Part shown: piece after piece, positions 46,387 to 55,926 of the stretch
Layout of the letters: every line of letters starts with the position of its first letter
How positions within the stretch are numbered: position 1 is the first letter of the stretch
Source: Anaerophaga thermohalophila DSM 12881
GTDB taxonomy: Bacteria; Bacteroidota; Bacteroidia; Bacteroidales; Marinilabiliaceae
Assembly: GCF_000191885.1 (NCBI RefSeq)
Contig: NZ_AEWI01000037.1
Location: 1 to 64,000, forward strand
Direction of reading: 5' to 3'
DNA length: 64,000 bases
Notes under the pieces: model-generated
Databases searched by the model: none
The model's input: only the letters and a program-made list of their open reading frames with translations
Told to the model about the DNA's origin: nothing
Made by a program: the position numbers and the translations under genes

Positions 46387-48405
46387 ATGAAAAAACTTCC
46401 ACTTATAGAAAAGGACGGCTGGCTGGAACCCTTTGCGCCTGCCCTTGAATCTACATATACTGAATACGCTGACCTTTTGGACGAAATCAACGATACCAGT
46501 GACGGGATTGTAAATTTTGCCGGCAATCATCTGTTCTTTGGACTGCATCCCTACAACGACGGATGGGTATTTCGCGAATGGGCTCCCAACGCCGAAAAAA
46601 TATACATAGTCGGAGATTTTTCAAACTGGAAACCGCAAGAATCTTTCCGGCTACAGAAAAAGGACCATGGGATATGGGAAATATATCTTTCCGGCTCCAC
46701 TTTAAAACATCAGGATTATTTTAAACTATTCGTGGAGTGGGATACCGGTTCGGGATTTCGAATTCCCGCCTATGCCAACCGTGTCATTCAGGATCCCTCC
46801 ACATTGCTCTTTAGTGCCCAGGTTTGGTGTCCCGATAGAGCATTTCAATGGAACGACCATAACTTTCATCCCGATTTCAAGCACCCGCTCATTTATGAAG
46901 CGCATGTTGGCATGGCCCATGAAGAAGAAAGAGTCGGGACATTCAAAGAATTTACAGAAGACATTTTGCCCCGGATTCAAAAGGCAGGATACAACGTCGT
47001 ACAACTCATGGCCATTCAGGAACATCCATATTACGGAAGTTTTGGCTATCATGTTTCCAACTTTTTTGCACCCAGCAGTCGATTCGGAACACCAGAGGAA
47101 TTAAAATCACTGATCAACCGCGCCCACGAAATGGGAATGGCTGTAATCATGGATATCGTACATTCGCACGCCGTAAAGAATGAAGAGGAAGGATTGAGTC
47201 GCTTTGACGGTACCCTGGATCAATATTTTTACCCGGGCGAACGGGGCTTTCATCCAGCCTGGGATTCGAGGTGCTTCGACTACGGGAAAAAAGAGGTAAT
47301 GATGTTTTTGCTGTCCAACTGCAGATACTGGATCGACGAATATCATTTCGACGGTTTCCGGTTCGACGGAGTAACCAGTATGCTATATACACATCACGGT
47401 CTCGAAAAAGCATTTACCAGCTACCATGATTATTTTGACGGCAGCCGCGACCAAAATGCTCTGGTCTATCTGATGCTGGCCAATCATCTCATCCATAAAA
47501 TCAAGCCCGGTGCCATCACCATTGCCGAAGAAATGAGTGGCTATCCCGGTACGGGAGCTCCTCCCGAAGATGGAGGACTGGGATTCAACTTTCGCTTATC
47601 GATGGGCGTGCCTGATTTTTGGATAAAACTTATCAAAGAGTTTCCGGATGAAGACTGGAACATGGGAACAATATTTCACGAGTTAACCCAACACCGTCCT
47701 GAAGAACGTACCATTTCCTATGCAGAATCGCACGACCAGGCGCTTGTTGGCGATAAAACCATTATTTTCCGGCTGGCCGACAAAGAGATGTATGATTTCA
47801 TGAGCAAAGACAAGCCAAGCCTGATCATCGACAGGGCCATAGCTTTGCATAAAATAATACGGCTGGTTACCATCACTACAGCCAACGGAGGATATCTCAA
47901 TTTCATGGGCAACGAATTCGGTCATCCCGAGTGGATAGACTTTCCACGTGCAGGAAACAATTGGTCGTACAAATATGCCCGTCGCCAATGGCACCTTGCC
48001 GATGATAAAACCCTGAAATATGAGTGGCTTGGAGCTTTCGATCAGGCCATGGTCAGGACTGTTAACGAAGAAAATATTCTAAGCCCTCTGCCGGTTTATC
48101 TAAACCTGGCGAACGAAAGTGACAAAATACTCGTTTTCAACAGGGGCAACTTTCTGATGGTCTTCAATTTCCATCCCACACGGTCGTTCCCCGATTATGG
48201 AATACCGGTTGCACCCGGAAAATACAAGATCATTCTTAACTCCGACAGGCCTGAATTCGGGGGCTTCGACCGGATTGACCAGCAGCAACTCTATTTTGCC
48301 CAACCGGTTGGAGAGAATCCGCGCAACGGCTATCAGCTTAAACTTTATCTGCCCAACCGGACAGGACTGGTGTTGAAAAAAATTCCAACGCCCAGCGTAC
48401 ACTAA
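46387..48405 (+). CDS. glgB: 1,4-alpha-glucan branching enzyme-like GH13 protein
   Basis: 672 residues, about the size of eukaryote-like branching enzymes. The N-terminal CBM48-type domain is WVFREWAPNAEKIYIVGDFSNW (about 58-79). The GH13 barrel has the usual four regions: DIVHSHAVKN, GFRFDGVTSML (catalytic Asp near 327), AEEMSG (acid Glu near 381) and YAESHDQALVGDKT. A C-terminal all-beta domain follows. It forms branches in glycogen, next to synthase, phosphorylase and debranching genes on the opposite strand. Confidence 0.9.
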   Translation: MKKLPLIEKDGWLEPFAPALESTYTEYADLLDEINDTSDGIVNFAGNHLFFGLHPYNDGWVFREWAPNAEKIYIVGDFSNWKPQESFRLQKKDHGIWEIYLSGSTLKHQDYFKLFVEWDTGSGFRIPAYANRVIQDPSTLLFSAQVWCPDRAFQWNDHNFHPDFKHPLIYEAHVGMAHEEERVGTFKEFTEDILPRIQKAGYNVVQLMAIQEHPYYGSFGYHVSNFFAPSSRFGTPEELKSLINRAHEMGMAVIMDIVHSHAVKNEEEGLSRFDGTLDQYFYPGERGFHPAWDSRCFDYGKKEVMMFLLSNCRYWIDEYHFDGFRFDGVTSMLYTHHGLEKAFTSYHDYFDGSRDQNALVYLMLANHLIHKIKPGAITIAEEMSGYPGTGAPPEDGGLGFNFRLSMGVPDFWIKLIKEFPDEDWNMGTIFHELTQHRPEERTISYAESHDQALVGDKTIIFRLADKEMYDFMSKDKPSLIIDRAIALHKIIRLVTITTANGGYLNFMGNEFGHPEWIDFPRAGNNWSYKYARRQWHLADDKTLKYEWLGAFDQAMVRTVNEENILSPLPVYLNLANESDKILVFNRGNFLMVFNFHPTRSFPDYGIPVAPGKYKIILNSDRPEFGGFDRIDQQQLYFAQPVGENPRNGYQLKLYLPNRTGLVLKKIPTPSVH

Positions 48406-48469
48406 ATAGTGCCCGTCAACAAAGTCGGAAAAAATTGTGTCTGTTCAGAAAGTGTCATTTACAAGGCTT

Positions 48470-48610
48470 GAGAGCAGTATAAAAAGCATATTTTTGTCAA
48501 AATCAAGGCGCTTTAAATTTTTGTACCGGAGTTAACTTGCTGTTAATGAGGATGCAAAAATTTAAAACAACAACGAGTTTGGCAACAAAGATGCTTTTTA
48601 GACTGGGCTC
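48470..48610 (+). mobile_element. 141-bp MITE, subfamily A, copy A6, with 7-bp duplication
   Basis: Full-length copy with left end GAGAGCAGTATAAAAAGC. It is flanked by AAGGCTT on both sides (48463-48469 and 48611-48617), a perfect 7-bp target duplication. Confidence 0.92.
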
Positions 48611-48656
48611 AAGGCTTGCAAAGCCGCCAAAACCGAGTCCCGAGTATGCTTTTTAT

Positions 48657-48755
48657 TCATCAGTATAAAATTAGTCTAAGTTACTGGTCTGATGGAACTC
48701 ACATGATTGATTATATACATGTTCTTTTGTGACAATCTTTGTCATGCTCGTTTCA
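48657..48755. repeat. Repeat C, copy C3
   Basis: TCATCAGTATAAAATTAGTC through GATGGAACTCACATGATTG to CTTTGTCATGCTCGTTTCA, over 80 percent alike to C2 by eye. It lies between glgB and the fusion gene, within repeat E. Confidence 0.7.
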
Positions 48756-48863
48756 TTGGTTTTTTTGAAAAAACCTTACAAAAGCTACCCTGGGATAAGT
48801 ATTTTGGCGGCAAGCTGTAACGCAGCAAATGGTACTTTATGAACAGACACTAAGTAAATCAGT

Positions 48864-51800
48864 TTAGAACCATCTTACCAGGGCGAAGTCCTGCTGATGA
48901 GGCAGATATTCGTTTTTTGGGAACATCCTGATGCCAAACTTGAAGGAACCCGGCAGATTAAGTTTGTACTTCATCTCGTAATAAACCACCGAACCTTCTT
49001 TCTTAATCACTTTAAACGGCTCTTTATGCAGAATTGGCGGAAAGTCATCCTCTGTTGATTCCACAATAAGCATTTCGAGGCCAACATCAATATCCTCCAG
49101 TTGTTTAAGATCAAGCTTAACCCCGATAATATAATCATCACCAATCCCTAACTCCTGTCGGGCTATATCGGGCATATTAACCTCAAGAAGCTCGATATCA
49201 TTCCATCCCGACATCACTCTTCGTTTCCATGAAGCAATGTTATGAACCAGTTGGCAATCGTCGGCGCACAATGTCTTCAACCGGTTGTGCATAGGCTGAT
49301 AAAACCGGGACAGATAATCATCAATCATCCGTCGGGTTGTAAAACGAGGTGCTATATGTGCGATTGAGTTTTTGATGTAACGGACCCATCCAACCGGAAC
49401 CTCATCTTCATTCACATCATAGAAAAGAGGTACAATTTCATTCTCGAGAATACTGTAAATGGTTGCAGCATCCAAATCGTCCTGAAAATCCTGATTATCG
49501 AATGATTTTTTCTCGGTAAGACTCCAGCCGGCTTCCTCTTCAAACCCCTCGTACCACCATCCGTCGAGAACACTAAAATTGAGAACCCCGTTAAGTTCAG
49601 CCTTCTGACCACTCGTTCCAGACGCCTCGAGCGGCCGGGTAGGTGTGTTTAGCCACACATCAACGCCACTCACCAGCCGCTTGGCCAGTTCCATGTCATA
49701 GTTTTCCAGGAAAATGATTTTACCTATAAATTCGGGTTGTTTGGAAATATCAATAATGTGTTTGATAAGGGCTTTCCCTTCCTCATCGGCCGGATGTGCT
49801 TTGCCGGCAAAAATGAACTGAACGGGGCGCTCAGAATCGTTCACAATTTCGGACAACCGTTCAAGGTCCCTGAAAAGCAGGTAAGCGCGCTTATAGGTAG
49901 CAAATCGCCGGGCAAATCCAATGGTCAGTGCGTCCTCATTAAGCATATCTAACACCTCCACTATATGACCAGGTGAATCGTGACGCCTGGACATGCTGCT
50001 TTCGAGGCGCTGACGCACAAAATCCATCAGCTTCTTCCTCAACACATGCCTTACTTCCCATATTTTCCTGTCAGGAACATCATAAATTCGTTTCCAGTAT
50101 TCGGTATTGGAAACATCTGACAGAAACTCAGTACCAAACATCTCTTTATAAAATTCCTGCCACTCCGAAACTGTCCATGTCCCATAATGGACACCGTTGG
50201 TTACATGCCCGATATGAAGTTCGTCGGGAAAATAGCCACTCCACAGGTTACGGAACATTCTTCGTGTAACACTACCGTGAAGTTCACTCACGCCATTCAT
50301 TTCCTGCGACGTTTTAGCAGCCAGAACACTCATTGAGAACATTTCATCGGCCCCCGCATGTTCGCGACCAAGGTCCATAAACTCATCCCATGAGATTTTA
50401 AGTTTTTCGGGGATATGGCGCAGATAAATACGGAACATATCCTCATCGAATTTATCATGCCCTGCAGGAACCGGTGTATGGGTAGTAAACAGAGAAGAGG
50501 CCCTGACAATTTCAAGTGCCTCAGCATAGCTGTACTTTTTTTCAACCAGGTCCACCAGACGTTCTACATTAATCAGAGCCGCGTGTCCTTCATTGATATG
50601 AAATATGTCCACCTGGGCATTCAATTCCTCTAAAAGTCTGATTCCTCCAATTCCGAGTAATATCTCCTGCTTCAGTCTGTTTTCCCAGTCACCTCCATAT
50701 AACTGGTGCGTAATCTGACGGTCGGCCGGCACATTACGTTCCACATCGGCATCAAGCAGATACAAAGAAACTCTTCCCACCTGAGTCTTCCAAACCTTCG
50801 CGTACAGACTGCGCCCCGGTAGTTCAATGGAAATATAAAGCGGATGGCCATCCTGGTCACGAATCTCTTTTAGCGGAAGGAGTGAAAAATCCTGAGCTTC
50901 ATAATTAGCTGTCTGTTCGCCATTGACCGAAAGCGTCTGGCTAAAATAACCGAAGCGGTAAAGCAGCCCGACAGCAACCATTTTCACGCCTCTGTCGCTG
51001 GCTTCCTTCAGATAGTCGCCAGCAAGGATTCCAAGACCCCCCGAATAAATTTTAAGTATGTTACTTAACCCATATTCCATGCTGAAATATGCTACGCGGA
51101 CATCGTCAGAAAAATCTCTGTCCATATAAGCTCTGAATTCCCCGTAAACAGCATCCAGTCTGGCAACAAAATCATCATCGGCAGCCAGTTCGCTGAGGCG
51201 CTCATAAGATACTTTATCGAGAAGCTGCACCGGATTTTTTCCAACCTTTTCCCAAATTTCCGGACTCACGGTCTCAAACAAATCCATCAGTTTGTAGTTC
51301 CATGTCCACCAAAGATTTCGGGTGAGTTCATGAAGTACTTTAATCCGCCCGGGTAACCTTGATTTTACCACCAGTTTTTTCCATCCCGGAACCGGACTGG
51401 TTTGAGGTACCAGTTTAATACGTGCTTCTCTTTTTACTGCTGTAAATTTATCCCGACGATTGTTGACTTCTTTCAGTGCAATATCATAAGCCTTGTAGTA
51501 ATTTTTAATCAGATTATCCCACTCGAGCAATCCAGCAAGCTCCCTGGCATTCTGCCGAATCGCATCGACCTGTCCGGGGGACTTTTCTGCAAAATCCTCC
51601 ACCTGCTTTGCAATAGTCTCTACGACCTGAAAATAGTTTTCGTCATCACGCGGAATCACAGCCACGCCTTCGTCGATACCTTTTGAGTGACGTGAAGCCC
51701 AAAGTCCGAATCCGGAAAGAGTAGTCGTAACAGAAGGAATGCCATAAGCTACACTTTCATGAAGGGTATATCCCCAAGGTTCATAATAGGAAGGAAACAC

Positions 51801-53093
51801 GCCGATATCCATTCCTATCAGCAGATCATGATATGGAATATTAAAAATGCCATCATCCCCATTCAGATAACAAGGCACAAATATCAGTTTGACTCTTTCG
51901 GACAATTCATTGCTAAGATGGATTTCCTGTATCTTATTGATAATGGGATCGTATCCAATATCGTTTAATCCGTGAGTAAGAAAGGGATTGGGAAGTGGGC
52001 CGTCGCTCTCCCCTTTTTTCAGCCGGGCAACAAGGTCTTTCCGCGGGCCGTAAGTATTAGCCGGGATCAGGACAAAGGCAAGAATCTCTCTTTTATTGCT
52101 GCCATGTTCGTTGAGATGTTTTAAAACATCGAGAAACACATCCGTGCCTTTGTTTCTGTATTCATAACGGCCGCTGTTAACAACAAAGAGCGCATCATCA
52201 CTAATACTTCCACCAAGCAAAGCGGAGGCCACTGAAGTAAGTTTCTGCCTTGCCTGCTCTCTTTTGCTGAGGTAATCCTGACCGGTTGGAACTATACTGT
52301 TGTCAAAGCCGTTAGGTGTTACAACGTCCACTTCGCGAGAGAGGAACCTGGCGCACTCCCTGGCAGAAAGTTCGGAAACGGTAGTAAAACAATCCACATT
52401 ACATGCGGTGGTCTTTTCCATTGAATGCTTTGATACCACATTGAAATCGACGGCTTTGGCATCGGCATCATACTCATCAAGACGCTGATAAAGAGGCTCG
52501 TTATGCCAGCCCAAAGCTCTTCCAACCACAGTAGCATGCGCAGTAAAGATGGTACCTACCTGAAGCAAATGCTCTCTTAAATAAAGGGCCCCACTACCAG
52601 TCATCCACTCATTAAAATGAGCCACCACCTTTTCCGTTTCCGAAATGTAAAACTGATAAAAACTTTCAATCACCATCCCGGCGGCATAACCAAACAGGGC
52701 AGGTTCCACGTAGTCCCATTGACCAGAAAGGCTGTCGAGCTTAAAACGCTCCCATAGTTTGGCAAAGATTTCATTCTTCTTAACCACCAAGGGACTGAAA
52801 TCAACCAGGAAAGCCACGGGCTGCCCCGGAATGCTCCAGCGTCCGATTTTTACTCTCAGTCCATCGCGATGCAACATTTCCTGCCATTCGCCAAAAAGAT
52901 TGGGATCAGGAATAAACTCAGGGTTTTCCCGGGGACCTCTCCAAACATCCGGACCAATAAAGATTAAATTGTCCTTGAATTGCTCAATTAGTGTAGTGGC
53001 TTTAGAGGCCAGCACTGTATGTATTCCGCCTGTTTTATTGCAAACTTCCCAACTTGTTTCAAAAACAATGTCCGGCTTTAGATAACTATCCAT
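48864..53093 (-). CDS. Fused glycogen synthase (GT3) and alpha-glucan phosphorylase (GT35)
   Basis: Bifunctional protein of 1409 residues. Residues about 1-550 are a GT3-type (animal/fungal-like) glycogen synthase (ETSWEVCNKTGGIHTVLASKA, then SYYEPWGYTLHESVAYGIPSVTT). Residues about 575-690 are DUF3417 (RIKVLHELTRNLWWTWNYK), and the remainder is a short-type alpha-glucan phosphorylase. It has the PLP-lysine motif EASGTSGQKAELNGVLN (about 1160; Q replaces the common M). Such fusions are known in Bacteroidetes, joining synthesis and phosphorolysis in one chain. It ends the glycogen operon, 33 bp after the GH57 gene. Confidence 0.88.
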   Translation of the reverse strand: MDSYLKPDIVFETSWEVCNKTGGIHTVLASKATTLIEQFKDNLIFIGPDVWRGPRENPEFIPDPNLFGEWQEMLHRDGLRVKIGRWSIPGQPVAFLVDFSPLVVKKNEIFAKLWERFKLDSLSGQWDYVEPALFGYAAGMVIESFYQFYISETEKVVAHFNEWMTGSGALYLREHLLQVGTIFTAHATVVGRALGWHNEPLYQRLDEYDADAKAVDFNVVSKHSMEKTTACNVDCFTTVSELSARECARFLSREVDVVTPNGFDNSIVPTGQDYLSKREQARQKLTSVASALLGGSISDDALFVVNSGRYEYRNKGTDVFLDVLKHLNEHGSNKREILAFVLIPANTYGPRKDLVARLKKGESDGPLPNPFLTHGLNDIGYDPIINKIQEIHLSNELSERVKLIFVPCYLNGDDGIFNIPYHDLLIGMDIGVFPSYYEPWGYTLHESVAYGIPSVTTTLSGFGLWASRHSKGIDEGVAVIPRDDENYFQVVETIAKQVEDFAEKSPGQVDAIRQNARELAGLLEWDNLIKNYYKAYDIALKEVNNRRDKFTAVKREARIKLVPQTSPVPGWKKLVVKSRLPGRIKVLHELTRNLWWTWNYKLMDLFETVSPEIWEKVGKNPVQLLDKVSYERLSELAADDDFVARLDAVYGEFRAYMDRDFSDDVRVAYFSMEYGLSNILKIYSGGLGILAGDYLKEASDRGVKMVAVGLLYRFGYFSQTLSVNGEQTANYEAQDFSLLPLKEIRDQDGHPLYISIELPGRSLYAKVWKTQVGRVSLYLLDADVERNVPADRQITHQLYGGDWENRLKQEILLGIGGIRLLEELNAQVDIFHINEGHAALINVERLVDLVEKKYSYAEALEIVRASSLFTTHTPVPAGHDKFDEDMFRIYLRHIPEKLKISWDEFMDLGREHAGADEMFSMSVLAAKTSQEMNGVSELHGSVTRRMFRNLWSGYFPDELHIGHVTNGVHYGTWTVSEWQEFYKEMFGTEFLSDVSNTEYWKRIYDVPDRKIWEVRHVLRKKLMDFVRQRLESSMSRRHDSPGHIVEVLDMLNEDALTIGFARRFATYKRAYLLFRDLERLSEIVNDSERPVQFIFAGKAHPADEEGKALIKHIIDISKQPEFIGKIIFLENYDMELAKRLVSGVDVWLNTPTRPLEASGTSGQKAELNGVLNFSVLDGWWYEGFEEEAGWSLTEKKSFDNQDFQDDLDAATIYSILENEIVPLFYDVNEDEVPVGWVRYIKNSIAHIAPRFTTRRMIDDYLSRFYQPMHNRLKTLCADDCQLVHNIASWKRRVMSGWNDIELLEVNMPDIARQELGIGDDYIIGVKLDLKQLEDIDVGLEMLIVESTEDDFPPILHKEPFKVIKKEGSVVYYEMKYKLNLPGSFKFGIRMFPKNEYLPHQQDFALVRWF

Positions 53094-53125
53094 TATTATG
53101 TTTTGGTTTTATTATTCAACTTTAA

Positions 53126-54595
53126 CTACTTTGAATCTTTGCTCTTCTTTACTGAACTTTTCTTGGCTGCAGCTTTTTTCTTCCCTGTCGATGTTTTTGT
53201 TGCAGATTTGGTTTTTGTACCTGATTTGATTTCAGACCCGTCTGTAGTAGCTGCAGTAACTGTCTTTTTCGCCGGTTCCTTTTTCAGGCTGCTGTTTCGT
53301 CGCCGGCTTCTGAGCTTACGTAATTCTTCTTCCAGCTTTTTGATCTTAGTATCCTTGTCTTCCAGGATACTGGTCAGATTTGCCAATTCTTTCTCCTCTG
53401 AACTATATGGTACAGCGGCATTCAGCCGGATGGAAAAATCACTCAGAATATTCATATAATTAATAAAAGCATCATACGGGGTTTCATACGGATTGAAATA
53501 AGCATGCACATCCCCGTCGGAAAAGAATTTTGTGCACATATAATACAGATGATCGCTACACTGCAAATAATTCCAGTCTTTCTGTAACCTGGAATCGGTG
53601 CATTTGTTCATCTTGGGCAACAATGAATACAATTTATCAAAGGCTTCCTGTTGCATTTCATTGCCAAGCCATGCCGTCAGGTCACGCTCTTCATCGGCCC
53701 ATGATATCGGATTGGGTACATGAACGGGTGCCACCACCTGATGTTCGGCTACTATTTCGGATGGTGTACCAAACCGGAGCGACTTGTGTTTAAGAATATC
53801 ACCCGGCAGGTGTTCAAGAAACTCGAAAATACCTGTTTCTTTAGGTTGATGCTCACCAAAGGTCTCATAATCCATAAACAGGTTTACAATTTCTTCCTTT
53901 TTATCGAGCTGGTTTAGCCATCCGGCAAATTTATTACTTGTGAGCGGCCATTCGCTCCACCCTTTGTCGCCAAACCTAAAAGCTATATCATCACTTAATT
54001 TAAAATTTTTAAGAAGCACTTTCAGCCTGGGATTTAAAGCATTACAATACAAAAAATTCGGACTCTTCCATCCAAGCACGTGTTTAGCCCCTTCGGTTAA
54101 CATGGCTTTGAATCCCATACGCCCAACCATATCTCCAATTTGATCGGAATAGACCAATTCGGTGTTCCTGAAAACAGAAGGACGCTGTCCAAACAGTTCT
54201 TCCATCAGATCGGAATGCGCTTTCACCTGGCTGACAAAAGCTTCTTCATTCTTTAACGAAACAAGTGAATGAGGATAAGTTTCTGCCAGGAACTCCACCT
54301 GCCCCGTGGAAGCTAACGCGCGAAAACTTTCCAGCACTTCGGGAGCATATAGTTTAAACTGTTCAATGGCCACCCCTGTTATGCTAAAGGTAACCTTGAA
54401 CTTTCCTTTATATTTGCTGATAAGTTTTAGCAGCAAATTATTGGTTGGCAGGTAACAGTTAGCCGCTATTTTGTTGAGAACAGATTCATTGGTATAATCA
54501 TCGAAATAATAATGATCGTTACCAATATCGAAAAACCGATATCTTCGAAATCGGAAAGGTTGATGAACCTGGAAGTAGAAACATATTGTCTTCAT
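53126..54595 (-). CDS. Glycoside hydrolase family 57 protein with Lys-rich tail
   Basis: 489 residues. The GH57 catalytic barrel (about 1-300) has FLAETYPHSL (nucleophile Glu region) and LFMDYETFGEHQ (acid Asp region). A helical segment (about 300-400) is followed by a short coiled coil (LEDKDTKIKKLEEELRKLRS). The last ~65 residues are a Lys/Ala/Ser/Thr-rich tail like histone H1. GH57 enzymes act on alpha-1,4-glucans, here most likely amylase or glucanotransferase activity in glycogen metabolism. Third gene of the operon. Confidence 0.87.
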   Translation of the reverse strand: MKTICFYFQVHQPFRFRRYRFFDIGNDHYYFDDYTNESVLNKIAANCYLPTNNLLLKLISKYKGKFKVTFSITGVAIEQFKLYAPEVLESFRALASTGQVEFLAETYPHSLVSLKNEEAFVSQVKAHSDLMEELFGQRPSVFRNTELVYSDQIGDMVGRMGFKAMLTEGAKHVLGWKSPNFLYCNALNPRLKVLLKNFKLSDDIAFRFGDKGWSEWPLTSNKFAGWLNQLDKKEEIVNLFMDYETFGEHQPKETGIFEFLEHLPGDILKHKSLRFGTPSEIVAEHQVVAPVHVPNPISWADEERDLTAWLGNEMQQEAFDKLYSLLPKMNKCTDSRLQKDWNYLQCSDHLYYMCTKFFSDGDVHAYFNPYETPYDAFINYMNILSDFSIRLNAAVPYSSEEKELANLTSILEDKDTKIKKLEEELRKLRSRRRNSSLKKEPAKKTVTAATTDGSEIKSGTKTKSATKTSTGKKKAAAKKSSVKKSKDSK

Positions 54596-54624
54596 ATCTT
54601 GCTTTTTTATCAGGATTAAGCCTA

Positions 54625-55926
54625 TTAGCGATAGAACTCCTTCAAAACGCTATCGTATACTTTTTTAACGTCAAGGGCTGATTTCTCCCACTTAAGAGAA
54701 TCAACTTCCTTTTTCCCGTATTTTACAAACATTTTAGAAAGAGCGGGATATTTCAGAACGCCATAGATTGCATCGGCCATGGCATCCACATCCCAGAAAT
54801 TGGTCTTAATGGCGTAGGTAAGTATTTCGGCAACACCCGACTGATGAGATATCAACACAGGGACATTGCTCTGCATGGCTTCTAATGGTGAAATGCCAAA
54901 AGGTTCGGATACCGAAGGCATCACGTAAAGATCACTCATTGCCAGCATGGAAAAGACCTCTTCCCCCCTGAGAAAACCTGTGAAATGAAATTTATCCATA
55001 ATTTTCAGCTGGGCAGCACGCCGTATCATCCGATGCATCATATCGCCACTGCCTGCCATGACGAATCGTACGTTATCGATTTTTTGTAATACCCGGTGTG
55101 CTGCTTCAACAAAATACTCAGGGCCCTTTTGCATGGTAATCCTTCCGAGAAAAGTCACCAGCTTTTCATTGGTACCCTTTTTGAAAACCGGTTTCTCTCT
55201 GTTTTCGAGGGGCTCTACGGCATTGTATACTGTAATTACCTTTTCTTCAGGGATACCATATTTTTCAATAACGGTATGCCGGGTAAAGTTACTCACCGTA
55301 ATCACCTTATCGGCAGCTTCCATTCCCCGTTTTTCAATATCAAAAACCACAGGATTGACACTTCCCCCGCTCCGGTCGAAATCAGTAGCATGCACATGCA
55401 CTATCAATGGCTTTCCGGTAGCTTCTTTTGCTGCAATACCGGCAGGATAGGTCAGCCAGTCGTGAGCATGAATCAGATCAAACGAATAATCCTGGGCAAT
55501 CACATTGGCCACCAGAGCATAATTGTGAATCTCCCGAAGAAGGTCTTCACCGTAAACTCCGGAAAATGGAATTCGCCCATACTCATCGGTTTGGATGTAT
55601 TGAAAGGGACGCTTCTCTGTTCGCGTTTTTTTATGGTAAAAATATTCATCCGGATCGGTATAGGGCATCAATTTGGCACCTACTTCGATATAATCGAGTT
55701 TGTCATTAAAATATTTCAGGTTAAGCTTACGATGTCGTACCGGAATATTATTGGCACCGACCAGACTTATACCATGCTGCTCTTCATCTCCGAAAGCTTT
55801 GGGGACGACAAACAATACCTGAAGATCAGAAATACATGACAACCCCTTGGTAAGGCCAAAACAGGCGGTACCAAGGCCTCCGGATATATGTGGCGGAAAT
55901 TCCCACCCGAACATTAATACCCTCAT
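54625..55926 (-). CDS. Glycosyltransferase family 4 / glycogen synthase-like
   Basis: 433 residues with the GT-B fold. The N-terminal glycine-rich start is MRVLMFGWEFPPHISGGLGTACFGL, and the C-terminal nucleotide-sugar domain has VTFLGRITMQKGPEYFVEAA and the EX7E-type motif EPFGISPLEAMQSNVPVLIS. It overlaps the GDE gene by 4 bp. In this Bacteroidetes operon context it is probably a glucan-building enzyme; the donor is unproved. Confidence 0.85.
   Translation of the reverse strand: MRVLMFGWEFPPHISGGLGTACFGLTKGLSCISDLQVLFVVPKAFGDEEQHGISLVGANNIPVRHRKLNLKYFNDKLDYIEVGAKLMPYTDPDEYFYHKKTRTEKRPFQYIQTDEYGRIPFSGVYGEDLLREIHNYALVANVIAQDYSFDLIHAHDWLTYPAGIAAKEATGKPLIVHVHATDFDRSGGSVNPVVFDIEKRGMEAADKVITVSNFTRHTVIEKYGIPEEKVITVYNAVEPLENREKPVFKKGTNEKLVTFLGRITMQKGPEYFVEAAHRVLQKIDNVRFVMAGSGDMMHRMIRRAAQLKIMDKFHFTGFLRGEEVFSMLAMSDLYVMPSVSEPFGISPLEAMQSNVPVLISHQSGVAEILTYAIKTNFWDVDAMADAIYGVLKYPALSKMFVKYGKKEVDSLKWEKSALDVKKVYDSVLKEFYR

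Larger units (their letters stand above)
48406..48853. repeat. Repeat E copy with nested MITE and repeat C
   Basis: The left end TAGTGCCCGTCAACAAAG begins right after the glgB stop. The right end GGTACTTTATGAACAGACAC is at 48831-48850. Between them lie A6 and C3. Nesting implies repeated insertion into this convergent gene gap, where no gene is present. Confidence 0.55.

Noticed and set aside
55096-55839. 247-residue frame antisense to the GT4 gene
   Set aside because: The GT4 gene on the other strand has clear family motifs. The antisense frame has none.
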